A stretch of DNA of 64,000 nt from Hymenolepis diminuta (Eukaryota > Platyhelminthes > Cestoda > Cyclophyllidea > Hymenolepididae), in the NCBI GenBank assembly GCA_900708905.1, contig CAADRB010000004.1, forward strand, positions 1,090,740 through 1,154,739, read 5' to 3'. How positions within the stretch are numbered: position 1 is the stretch's first letter; each line of letters opens with the position of its first letter. This document shows positions 1-11,500 of this stretch, piece after piece. The position numbers and the translations under genes are program-made. The notes beneath the pieces are model-generated. The model did no database searches. It worked only from the letters and a program-made list of their open reading frames with translations, and had not been told where the DNA came from.

Positions 1-3000
1 ATCCATCGAAGCAGGCTATTCCTGGACGCTTTCTTGAGCTCCGCATTGGCGGTACGCTCCTCCATTTAAGTCGTTCTGGCTTTCCATTTTCCACGTCACC
101 CTCCAGCAACTGAGCGCTCTTTCCAAATTCTAGTTTTTCATCCCCAACTAAAAGAATACCCCTTTCCGGAATAACTACCGCTGAAGTTTCGCAGCACGAA
201 CGAGAAAGTGGATTGATATCACTCCATCTTAACAGTTAAATGACTATTATTAATAAAAGAAATAAAATAAGTGATATTTAATTAATAGAGAGTATTTAGA
301 AATTCACTTTATTTACTGAACACCAGAAGAAGGTTTTTTCTCAGGAAGACGCGTGAAGAGCTTGTTGAGCGGACTCCTCTTAGAAATACTGTAACCCAAG
401 CTCCCGAAATAGATAATTTCGTCTTTGAGCTGATATGACACACTTCCCTGTTCCCTTACTGTCAGAATTATCAATTACCGCAGCTTGTCTCTAAGTTGCC
501 ATTCGTCCTTATCAATAAATTGGGCGCTCCTGACAACATGATAGTTACTTGATGCAAAAGCTGTTATCCATCCGATTTTGATTTAAGTAAGACAACTTGT
601 AGTCATTTTTATAGCCTTCGTTTAGCTTATAAATTGTCTTAAATTAACTGCGTTCCGTCTTACCTCCTTCTCTCCGGATCTATGTCAACACCAGCCTGGC
701 ATTATCTAATGAAAAAATGGACTGCAACGACTAATACTAGACCTCCTAATATTACAGCAGCCTTACTTTACAAAACTTGGATTAGAACCGATCTCGAGCA
801 ACCATGCGAAGGAAAGGAGTGATCACTTCAATCAAATCCAGAAAGTCTTTGGCGTGATCAGTCTATTGTAGCACTCTCCAGGAAGTGTGGTCTAAACAGA
901 CATTAACTAAGGAACATCTAAAAAAATAAGGCAGTCTATAAGGTGTATGAAAGATGAAATTATGAACCTGAAATCATTGAGAGTACAAAGGGTGAGAGGA
1001 AGCGACTATCTCACCACAATGACCGTAATGCTCCCAAAAGCATGGAATATTGGCCGAGTATATCTCATCTTCGGGTCAATAACCCTTTGTTTGTCCATGT
1101 TGGTCCACGCTCTGTGCTTATGTTGCTAGTTTGGCCTACTTCCCATCCTTAGGTAGCAGCTTGCTTGGTGAACTATGCCTCAAGCGAATGCACACGTTGA
1201 CTCATCTGTCCGCACTGTTCTGAATACCAAGAACGCAAAATTTTCAACCCTCTCTCTCTCTCTCTCTCTCTCATTCTTTATGGTGTTCTAACATACCCAC
1301 ATAACTCTCAGTCCTCTAATTAGAAATAGGCCTTTCTATCTTGTTAGCCTTTGGGAAAATCATTAATTTTAAAAAATGATATCTCTAAACCTAACTTGCT
1401 ACTTAAGAGCTATACCACAATGGCTGAAAAACTCAACAAAGCATTTTCCCCTTTCTTAGCTGACAAACCCAGCATTAAGAAAATTCGTGTAAGACTAGTA
1501 AAAGTTGACATCGGCAATTATTTGCGAATGTTCACTGAAACGAAAGCAATGCTCTTTTATTATTAATAAGATTACGGTTCGGAAGTATCCCTTTTCGAAA
1601 ACTTCATACTTAACCAGAGAAAAGGATGGTAAAAATGGCTTCCATCTAAACGTTTTCTTTAATCCAGATATGAAGAGCGACGCCAATTCTAACTTGGAAA
1701 ACTCTAGGGGTATCACGATCGACCAACTGGCCAGCAAACACGCAACATCAATGATATGACCTCAACTATGAACTAGGGGATCAAATCATTAAAATTGAAC
1801 TTTGACAAATCTCTCAAGAAAAATGAATGACCAAAAAATCCAGATATCAAATACAACAAGACTCCTGATTCCTCACTGTATTATCCACTCCTACTCTACC
1901 CATCTCCGTTTAATCTCTTATTATACCGTTTTGCTATTTCGTATTCCTGCCATTTTCAATGGTTTAAACCAGCAAAGTTCTTTATCGCTGTATCGTGGGA
2001 AATACTGACGCCAATTTGTAATATAATAAGCACTACCACACAAAACTTTGCGTGCATTATGAAGATATCATAAGTGGTGTATACGGAGGCTGCTCTCGCA
2101 ATTAACCACCCAATCATGTTCTACCCATTTTATGAGTATCTTCTCCCCCCCNCCCCCCTGCCCAGAAGAAGGGTCAATCAGCCTCCAAGGCCACGCGGAT
2201 ACTATCAAGAAGCTCAAAAGAGAACCCAAGGACACGCAGTAAGCGTGGAACTTATGCTATACTCGTGCTCCCTTCTTTCTCTCGCCACCTACGTTTAGAC
2301 GATTGCACTCTATTGAACTTCTATTCTACCCAGATCACTTGCGGTATGATCATTTTGGTTCTTATTATCCGGCCAGCATTTTGGTCATTGGAAGTAAGAA
2401 TGTGTCCCAAGTGGTTGACCAACCACCTGAATTAATCAACTGGCCGATAAGCTCTGGAATTCACGAACATGAGTTCATTTGGGATATAGGGAACTAACTC
2501 CGGAAGCTGAGCGCTGGAGAATTCAGACATGAAGTGGTGGACTGTACTCAATTAGTGAAAGGTGTACAGTCTAAATCTAAATTCAAAGTACAAGACTCTT
2601 TTGACGCTCTAACCTAGCATCCCACTTGAATTCCATCCCCTTTCCTTTACCCATATTGGATTGTCTCCCTGTCTCCCGCATTCAAATACTCTCCCACAAT
2701 TAAGGAGGATAAATATACACCCATTCGTGGGTAATAAATATTTCCACAAATTAAATAAATGAAGTTTAGAACCAACGTACCTGGAATTTCTTATGTCGAA
2801 CATCTCGCAATACCCTATTAAGTTTGCATTGCTTCTCCCACCGAATACATAGATTCGGTACTTAGTAGATACTACTGAAAAATTACTTCGATCATGTGTC
2901 ATTGGAGGTCCATTGAATTTTTCATTGTCATTTAAATCGAGTATGCTGAAGGTTGGACACTTTTGAGTCATAAAAAACCAAAAGGTGTTACCACCAAGAA

Positions 3001-6000
3001 CACATATCCAATCTATGAAAAGAGCGTAAGAAAATCGTCGAAAGTAGGAGAGATTCAGAGTAGCGCTCCTTTACTCACTTTGTAAGAGGGTAATTTCACA
3101 GCCATCACGATAGGGCACCGACTGTCGCAGATAGGAGAAACTTTGAAATTCTGGAATATTCTGAATTTCGTATTCATTCCTCTTCTTTTTACACACAAAA
3201 TACTCCTTCCTATTTATCCAATTTAAGGCTGTAAAATCATCAAATTACCTGAAGAAGGCAGGAGGAGAGAACTCGGAGCGGTTAAGCTCTGGTCTTGATC
3301 TATTCGGTCTTATTAAAACATCCTCGAGAGCCATTCTACAAGGTATTAGATAACATTTAAGAGGTGGAAAAGAAATTATACCAGGTAGTACATCAACAGA
3401 TCAACAGGACTTGAATACAGTGGAATTAATTTTACTCCTGAACATAGACTCGAAAGATGAAGATTAAACACTGGGACATCACAAAGTGAACTCTTTTCCT
3501 CAATGCCTCCGAATTCAAATAAAGTAAGACTCTTGACATTCAAATTTCATTATATACCCCTATTTAATTTCATCAAAATTACATACCTTAAAGGCCTCTT
3601 TTCTTGTTTTCCTTATTTAGGTGCTTCCCTACGATTGGAGCTTATAGTTTTTTGCCGAGTCATGGTCGGCATCAGAAATAATAGACAAGTGGCAAATGCA
3701 CTGGTGGCATATCGGTTGATGTGCTCGTCTACGATTTTTGGAGTCACGGATATGATGTCCATCGGTGCACACTCAGTGAACCTAATGGTCACCAATCAGA
3801 TTGAGGGCATCGCAGTGACGATTGCGTTTCATGTCAATATTTTGACAATGTGTGTGTATGTGCTTGTTGTTTTTAAATAATATGAGGCCGCCTCTATTAA
3901 CAATCATCTACCTTATTTTCCTTCTAATTACAATGGATCTGGACGGGTTGCTAGTACTAAGGCCGTCACTGAGGATTGCGGCTATAGATGATAAGACACG
4001 GTGCTCTCTAACTTCGAAATTCAAATCCGTCTAACTTAGAGGTCAATAGCTCCAACCATTACACATATCCATCTTAAATCTACCCTCTCCACGAACTAAA
4101 CTCATGTAAACTGCTTTATACCATACAATTTTTTCTCCTTTCTCGATCTTTAAAATAAAAAAATGAAATGAAGTTGTATGACTCACCATCATAATCAAGC
4201 AATCGGTCAATAGACATTGGAAAAGTGAATAAAAACTTGTTCAGTTATCCTGTTTACGGATTATAAAATTTTAAACTTGAATTCCCAGTTAAGCAAATGC
4301 TGTAAAACCTGAATACGAAAATTAAATGAAGTAAAACTCATTAACACCTTGCCTATACTCTCAACTTCATTTTGTTCCCCTCCTCCCTACCACTTACTGG
4401 ATTCATTGTTAACCGAATTACTTTCCCACAAAAAAAAAATGTAATAATTTTTGTCCTGCTATGGGTAATGATATTATAACATCTATGCAACAGTATACTC
4501 ACAATCGTTCACGAGAAATTCCAAAATCTCTAGCTCTGGCATGTATTACTAAAGCGACATCACTTTCCAACGTTTCAATATCAATAATGTCCAAAAGACG
4601 ACGAAATCGATAGGCCCGTTGTTTGAAGTCACTGACGCTAAACTGATTATCAATCCACTCACAAAAGGCTTCTGCTTTTGGGCTGTACTCCTTTGATTTA
4701 TCCTTTTTGTCCGGATAGTTGAGGACGATGGACATTCCTTCCGGTTGGGTGACTGAACAGAAGTGGTCGATTTTCCAGAGCACCTCAGAATAATTTTGGA
4801 TGGTGGGGAGGCAAACACTCATTAGTTGTTCGTTCAAGGTTGAATTGGCGACTGACCAAATGTCACTTACATTTCCCTGATTTATTCTAAAATTAACAAA
4901 TGTCACAAAATATTTTTGAGCAGAAAAGAGCACACAGTTTAAATATACGTGCAGTAACCCGAGAAACACCCAGTGCTAACTGTTAAATCACTAATTGGTC
5001 AATGAATGTACTCCAGTTTGGCAACTAATGATGATGTAATGTAAGCAAAGGTACAAAAACAGGGCAGAGAAATCTAGTTGAGCTTTAGTTTTTCTCAATT
5101 GTGCGAACTTAGTTACCTAAAAGTATGGATATGTAGAGAGGAAATGACAGAAATTGAATAAGTGTAAAGCAGAGCAAAGACCAAAATATAGATGTTAGAC
5201 GATGGGGAAAATCAATAAAGAGCGTAAGGCCCGAGAGATGAGTCATTCAAAGAATAGCCCGAAGATGATAGATGAAGATAACTGGGTGAAATCAATATTC
5301 AGCCGCAATTAAGCCCAACGATCACTGCACCTATATAGATGAGTATCTCAGCCAAATAAATCAAACTGTCTTCAAAAATACAACTTTGTCTCAGACGGAA
5401 AAAAATATATTGTAGTATGGTTACCAAAAGAATCCCACCTTCAGTTTTACACAAATTAATGCCAAGCACATTGAATTTCCATTATTTCATAAACTTTAAA
5501 GAACAAGCTCGAAAGATGTGATAGTAAATCTCAACTAATACCCAAAAATAGCAAAACGTGTCGATAAACATTTTTCAAGTCTGAACAGGGGGAAGTTTAT
5601 AACAATGTTCCAGAGTTTAAATACCCAAATATCTAAATTTTAGACGTGAAAAATATAGCAATATGCATGATTAACAAAGAAGAATGAGATGAAATATTAA
5701 AGGAATAAATAAATATTCAAGAAATGGAATAAGCGCTCATATATTCGACAACTGATCGGCGCAAAACGTGCATGAGTGTCCCAATATTGATTTCGCTTAT
5801 TTCAAAGAGATAAAAATCCATAAAATGGGGATGATACAGGTATCTAAACTTGTAGGGAATCGATAGCAGTACAGACACACTTGAGTCTATCAATAGCGCA
5901 TCCAGACACATGAATATCGAAAATCGATCAATATTTTTAACCTACTCCTTAGATTAAGTAAGTGCTAATTTAATTGGATTAAAATAAGTCAAATTCATTG

Positions 6001-6563
6001 TATTTAACTAAAAAGCGATTCGAGATAAAGACGCACATTGTCGACTGAACTTATGTTTCGAAAATAAAAAACTGGTTCACTTACCTTGAGCTCAAAAAGT
6101 CTACGCACCAATTCCTTATTTCAGCGCAACCAATATTGTAAGAGAATAGGAAAAGTCGAATAGCTATATCCAAGTCGATTTCTACCGATCCAGTGTAGGC
6201 GAATGATAAAGCAGCTTCAACTACTCTACGAAATTAAATTGTAACATGTTTGATGGCCTACTCCCTGGAAAATCTTGTCCAGTACACATGGCCATTGGCA
6301 GAGTTAGGCAAAGACTTTCGGAGAAGAGGAAAACGCGTCGCTAGAACAACACGATGGGCCAAAATCTCCTCAAAGTTTTGAACCTTAGAAGGACTGAGTC
6401 TAAACTATTTTCGTTGACTTACAAGAATCTTCAGGTCAAAATAAAGTTTATGTTTACGTAAATATTCAAATCCCGAGCAATCATAGGCACGAGCTGCTTT
6501 ATCCGTGTAGATAGCACTCTTTACGTTCATCTCGATTATGGTGATTTTCGCGTCTTCAAGGCT
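1..6563 (-). CDS. BTB-BACK-Kelch (KLHL family) protein gene, 3' end off the left edge
   Basis: Proteins of this family usually act as substrate adaptors of Cullin-3 ubiquitin ligases: BTB binds Cul3 and the Kelch propeller binds the substrate. Exons read on the minus strand: 6423-6563, 6262-6383, 6085-6225, 4503-4886, 3249-3335, 3075-3160, 2781-3012, 317-429, and 1-180 (cut by the edge). All junctions use GT-AG sites and the phases match at each step (0,2,2,2,2,1,2,1), which supports the reading. The likely start is the ATG at codon 12 of the first exon, because BTB begins shortly after it; an earlier start is possible. The final exon is seen only on the plus strand (14055-14159). With it the protein would be about 620 residues, the usual KLHL size. 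Which KLHL member it is cannot be told. The intron 3336-4502 contains the left palindrome boundary. Confidence 0.85.
1251..1272. repeat. (TC)11 microsatellite
   Basis: Eleven TC units; the mirror at 10598-10619 has the same unit number, which is notable for such a fast-changing sequence. Confidence 0.95.
2157..2315 (+). repeat. Dispersed repeat (family shared with 35840-35975), left-arm copy
   Basis: It begins CCAGAAGAAG, contains a CGCGGATACTATCAAGAAGC block and GTGCTCCCTTCTTTCT, and aligns over about 130 bp with 35840-35975 at an eye-estimated two thirds identity. A short piece (GAGAAAGAAGGGAGC on the plus strand) recurs near 38943. The mirror copy lies at 9555-9713. Nature unknown; no coding sense seen. 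Confidence 0.6.
3703..3791 (+). repeat. SINE-like repeat, truncated at the left palindrome boundary
   Basis: The stretch starts with a tRNA-like head (GTGGCATATCGGTTGATGTG) resembling the heads at 41590 and, reversed, at 54975-55062. It runs to 3791, after which the sequence no longer follows the other copies. Its mirror in the right arm keeps going to about 7965. Confidence 0.6.
4302..4348 (+). repeat. Short dispersed repeat with AAATGAAGTAAAACTC core
   Basis: Core TGTAAAACCTGAATACGAAA followed by TTAAATGAAGTAAAACTC. Related copies lie at 3509-3545 (mirror 8325-8361), 20253-20303 and 36923-36970, all in plus orientation apart from the mirror. Length beyond the core is unclear. Confidence 0.55.
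4503..4886 (-). CDS. BACK domain exon of the Kelch gene
   Basis: One 384-nt exon follows the BTB exons in phase and encodes the BACK linker. Visible segments are NVSDIWSVANSTLNEQLM, then WKIDHFCSVTQPEGM, then a helix with FRRLLDIIDIETLESD. The match to BACK is by helical pattern and position between BTB and Kelch, not by a single motif. Its donor (GTGAGT, 4497-4502) joins in phase to the Kelch exon at 3335, which supports the left palindrome junction as true gene order. Confidence 0.85.
6085..6563 (-). CDS. BTB/POZ domain exons of the Kelch gene
   Basis: Three exons (6423-6563, 6262-6383, 6085-6225) encode the BTB dimerisation and Cul3-binding domain. Visible family marks are EYLRKHKLYFDLKIL (first BTB strand), AHRVVLATRFPLLRKS (the AHR-VLA signature) and VVEAALSFAYTGSVEIDLD (the FAYTG segment), followed by CVDFL. 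This domain has a single copy in the window; the right-arm Kelch copy has none. The introns are very short (39 and 36 bp). Confidence 0.9.
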
Positions 6564-8078
6564 CTATGTGAAAAGAAGTTAGCGCTTGTACCAAAATGAT
6601 TGGTTAATGGACAGCCAATGAAAATGTGATGGTTTTAAGGGGTGCCACACCAACACCCCCCCCCCCCGTGTTTAAAGAGCCCAACAAGGCGATATATCAA
6701 ATTTAAGGTACAAAAGAATTCTTGGGAGCGCATTAAGATTGCTTGTGAAGGATTTTATTCTTCCGAAATGTTCGATGATTTTATCAATTCTTTTAATATG
6801 GACTAAAGGTTGATTATTGCAGATGATTGAAATGGTAAAAATCAATATGGTGAGAATCCATATTTTCGATTGATAGCCGGTAGTTGTGGTCAGTAAATGA
6901 GTCCATAATCAATGACGGAATAAAATGTACCATTGGTTGGCGGTGCAGGGGTGAGGTGTTAGTCGATTAATGAGGTAGTCTTTAACTTATTGAGCTTGAT
7001 CACCAATACAATATCTAAACAAACATCTGTAATTAATATTTCACTTAAGGGGAAAAGAGTTAATTTGAGATCGTGGTCGCTAACCGCAATAAAGGGATCT
7101 CTAAAGTGGGTTTGCAAATATTTCCCTTTATCTTCTGGACTTAATTATTTGTCATATTTTTGTTAATCTCGGTTAGGATCAGCCATTTATTAATGTTCTG
7201 CTGTAAAAATATTTCCACATGTAGTCCAGCTTTCAAATCAATTGAATATGATGGTTTTTACGATCTAAAAGCCGATATCCTAGCCAGAGGAGGAGGAATG
7301 CACAAGTTCTCGTTGGTATAGGGGAATTTCCTAATAATTCAACTGAAACTCTGTACAGTATAGCGTAATGCAAGTTAGTTCAGTTGAACAATTTAAGGGC
7401 TAGTCAGTATTTTAATAATGGAAGCAATTATAAAATGTAATTGTAATTTCGTCAAGGGAAAATATTTGAAGTTTACCATTATTATATTTTCACCTTGACA
7501 ACAGTGCGTTTATTAATGAAGACAATACACATTCTACTATTGGCAACTCAGTAACCAGTAATAATCGCATGCTGCTACTGCATAAAAGACTTAAGTACAG
7601 CTATTACTCGAGTATCGGATGACCAGGGATTAAGAGAAGACTGAAGAGGCCCTAGACTCTTACATATTACATAAGAGAGAGGGAAGGCTGAGAGGGCAAA
7701 AGAGAGAATACTCTCAGAAAGCATGAGACTAGTTAAGAGATAAAAGTCTGGACGTCTTTGTTTCCTTGATGAGACTGGCATAACATTATGAATTGGCGGT
7801 TAAAATATGCAATTTTGTATATATAACAGCCTTAAAAAACAAAGCATTGATAAGATGTGTTTTATGAATCAATACACCTTCTCGTACGCAAAAAATCGAT
7901 AATTGTGAATATTTGGACTTGCATGTACGTGGGTCCCATTCACATATATATTCACCAATTGGAAATCCCAAATCCCATTTAAGAAAGCACTTTCCGACAC
8001 TCAGCTTGGATAGAGGAATGGTATCGTGGGACTCAAATTTTACCGTAAACGTTAGTAGTCTGATTTAATCAACCGGAC
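6564..8078. other. Spacer DNA upstream of the BTB exons
   Basis: No exon recognised. It holds a 12-base C run (6656-6667) and, at its right end (about 7965-8078), the outer part of the SINE-like copy that crosses the right palindrome boundary. The 5' untranslated region and promoter of the minus-strand Kelch gene should lie here, but no clear signal is visible. Confidence 0.5.
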
Positions 8079-8167
8079 TGACCATTAGGTTCACTGAGTG
8101 GGCACCGATGGACATCATATCCGTGACTCCAAAAATCGTAGACGAGCACATCAACCGATATGCCACC
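7965..8167 (-). repeat. SINE-like repeat crossing the right palindrome boundary
   Basis: Read on the minus strand this copy continues past 8079 into the spacer. It shares a tail with the copy at 15000-15141: CGGAAAGTGCTTTCTTAAAT here against a close variant there. It is therefore the more complete of the two boundary copies. Confidence 0.55.
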
Positions 8168-8534
8168 AGTGCATTTGCCACTTGTCTATTATTTCTGATG
8201 CCGACCATGACTCGGCAAAAAACTATAAGCTCCAATCGTAGGGAAGCACCTAAATAAGGAAAACAAGAAAAGAGGCCTTTAAGGTATGTAATTTTGATGA
8301 AATTAAATAGGGGTATATAATGAAATTTGAATGTCAAGAGTCTTACTTTATTTGAATTCGGAGGCATTGAGGAAAAGAGTTCACTTTGTGATGTCCCAGT
8401 GTTTAATCTTCATCTTTCGAGTCTATGTTCAGGAGTAAAATTAATTCCACTGTATTCAAGTCCTGTTGATCTGTTGATGTACTACCTGGTATAATTTCTT
8501 TTCCACCTCTTAAATGTTATCTAATACCTTGTAG

Positions 8535-11500
8535 AATGGCTCTCGAGGATGTTTTAATAAGACCGAATAGATCAAGACCAGAGCTTAACCGCTCCGAGTT
8601 CTCTCCTCCTGCCTTCTTCAGGTAATTTGATGATTTTACAGCCTTAAATTGGATAAATAGGAAGGAGTATTTTGTGTGTAAAAAGAAGAGGAATGAATAC
8701 GAAATTCAGAATATTCCAGAATTTCAAAGTTTCTCCTATCTGCGACAGTCGGTGCCCTATCGTGATGGCTGTGAAATTACCCTCTTACAAAGTGAGTAAA
8801 GGAGCGCTACTCTGAATCTCTCCTACTTTCGACGATTTTCTTACGCTCTTTTCATAGATTGGATATGTGTTCTTGGTGGTAACACCTTTTGGTTTTTTAT
8901 GACTCAAAAGTGTCCAACCTTCAGCATACTCGATTTAAATGACAATGAAAAATTCAATGGACCTCCAATGACACATGATCGAAGTAATTTTTCAGTAGTA
9001 TCTACTAAGTACCGAATCTATGTATTCGGTGGGAGAAGCAATGCAAACTTAATAGGGTATTGCGAGATGTTCGACATAAGAAATTCCAGGTACGTTGGTT
9101 CTAAACTTCATTTATTTAATTTGTGGAAATATTTATTACCCACGAATGGGTGTATATTTATCCTCCTTAATTGTGGGAGAGTATTTGAATGCGGGAGACA
9201 GGGAGACAATCCAATATGGGTAAAGGAAAGGGGATGGAATTCAAGTGGGATGCTAGGTTAGAGCGTCAAAAGAGTCTTGTACTTTGAATTTAGATTTAGA
9301 CTGTACACCTTTCACTAATTGAGTACAGTCCACCACTTCATGTCTGAATTCTCCAGCGCTCAGCTTCCGGAGTTAGTTCCCTATATCCCAAATGAACTCA
9401 TGTTCGTGAATTCCAGAGCTTATCGGCCAGTTGATTAATTCAGGTGGTTGGTCAACCACTTGGGACACATTCTTACTTCCAATGACCAAAATGCTGGCCG
9501 GATAATAAGAACCAAAATGATCATACCGCAAGTGATCTGGGTAGAATAGAAGTTCAATAGAGTGCAATCGTCTAAACGTAGGTGGCGAGAGAAAGAAGGG
9601 AGCACGAGTATAGCATAAGTTCCACGCTTACTGCGTGTCCTTGGGTTCTCTTTTGAGCTTCTTGATAGTATCCGCGTGGCCTTGGAGGCTGATTGACCCT
9701 TCTTCTGGGCAGGGGGGNGGGGGGGAGAAGATACTCATAAAATGGGTAGAACATGATTGGGTGGTTAATTGCGAGAGCAGCCTCCGTATACACCACTTAT
9801 GATATCTTCATAATGCACGCAAAGTTTTGTGTGGTAGTGCTTATTATATTACAAATTGGCGTCAGTATTTCCCACGATACAGCGATAAAGAACTTTGCTG
9901 GTTTAAACCATTGAAAATGGCAGGAATACGAAATAGCAAAACGGTATAATAAGAGATTAAACGGAGATGGGTAGAGTAGGAGTGGATAATACAGTGAGGA
10001 ATCAGGAGTCTTGTTGTATTTGATATCTGGATTTTTTGGTCATTCATTTTTCTTGAGAGATTTGTCAAAGTTCAATTTTAATGATTTGATCCCCTAGTTC
10101 ATAGTTGAGGTCATATCATTGATGTTGCGTGTTTGCTGGCCAGTTGGTCGATCGTGATACCCCTAGAGTTTTCCAAGTTAGAATTGGCGTCGCTCTTCAT
10201 ATCTGGATTAAAGAAAACGTTTAGATGGAAGCCATTTTTACCATCCTTTTCTCTGGTTAAGTATGAAGTTTTCGAAAAGGGATACTTCCGAACCGTAATC
10301 TTATTAATAATAAAAGAGCATTGCTTTCGTTTCAGTGAACATTCGCAAATAATTGCCGATGTCAACTTTTACTAGTCTTACACGAATTTTCTTAATGCTG
10401 GGTTTGTCAGCTAAGAAAGGGGAAAATGCTTTGTTGAGTTTTTCAGCCATTGTGGTATAGCTCTTAAGTAGCAAGTTAGGTTTAGAGATATCATTTTTTA
10501 AAATTAATGATTTTCCCAAAGGCTAACAAGATAGAAAGGCCTATTTCTAATTAGAGGACTGAGAGTTATGTGGGTATGTTAGAACACCATAAAGAATGAG
10601 AGAGAGAGAGAGAGAGAGAGGGTTGAAAATTTTGCGTTCTTGGTATTCAGAACAGTGCGGACAGATGAGTCAACGTGTGCATTCGCTTGAGGCATAGTTC
10701 ACCAAGCAAGCTGCTACCTAAGGATGGGAAGTAGGCCAAACTAGCAACATAAGCACAGAGCGTGGACCAACATGGACAAACAAAGGGTTATTGACCCGAA
10801 GATGAGATATACTCGGCCAATATTCCATGCTTTTGGGAGCATTACGGTCATTGTGGTGAGATAGTCGCTTCCTCTCACCCTTTGTACTCTCAATGATTTC
10901 AGGTTCATAATTTCATCTTTCATACACCTTATAGACTGCCTTATTTTTTTAGATGTTCCTTAGTTAATGTCTGTTTAGACCACACTTCCTGGAGAGTGCT
11001 ACAATAGACTGATCACGCCAAAGACTTTCTGGATTTGATTGAAGTGATCACTCCTTTCCTTCGCATGGTTGCTCGAGATCGGTTCTAATCCAAGTTTTGT
11101 AAAGTAAGGCTGCTGTAATATTAGGAGGTCTAGTATTAGTCGTTGCAGTCCATTTTTTCATTAGATAATGCCAGGCTGGTGTTGACATAGATCCGGAGAG
11201 AAGGAGGTAAGACGGAACGCAGTTAATTTAAGACAATTTATAAGCTAAACGAAGGCTATAAAAATGACTACAAGTTGTCTTACTTAAATCAAAATCGGAT
11301 GGATAACAGCTTTTGCATCAAGTAACTATCATGTTGTCAGGAGCGCCCAATTTATTGATAAGGACGAATGGCAACTTAGAGACAAGCTGCGGTAATTGAT
11401 AATTCTGACAGTAAGGGAACAGGGAAGTGTGTCATATCAGCTCAAAGACGAAATTATCTATTTCGGGAGCTTGGGTTACAGTATTTCTAAGAGGAGTCCG

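Larger units (their letters stand above)
1..3791. repeat. Left arm of a large inverted repeat (palindrome)
   Basis: Every position x in this arm pairs with position 11870-x in the right arm. I checked this at both ends, at the N (2152 with 9718), at the 11-unit TC microsatellite (1251-1272 with 10598-10619) and at many places between. The only difference I found is 3769 A, where the complement of 8101 is C. Identity stops abruptly at 3791, inside a SINE-like repeat. The outer end lies at or beyond base 1, so the true arm length is unknown. The arm carries Kelch exons on the minus strand, a copy of a repeat that recurs near 35.8 kb, and a short A-rich repeat near 3.5 kb. Confidence 0.97.

Noticed and set aside
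3503..3880. 125-codon open frame in the left arm and its 100-codon mirror at 8065-8367
   Set aside because: It translates the SINE-like repeat and flanking A-rich repeat; no protein similarity or splice logic.
10133..10375. 80-codon frame in the Kelch gene intron (mirror 1495-1737)
   Set aside because: I tested it as a missing Kelch exon; the phases already close between 8858-9089 and 11441-11553 without it, and it lacks a Kelch pattern.
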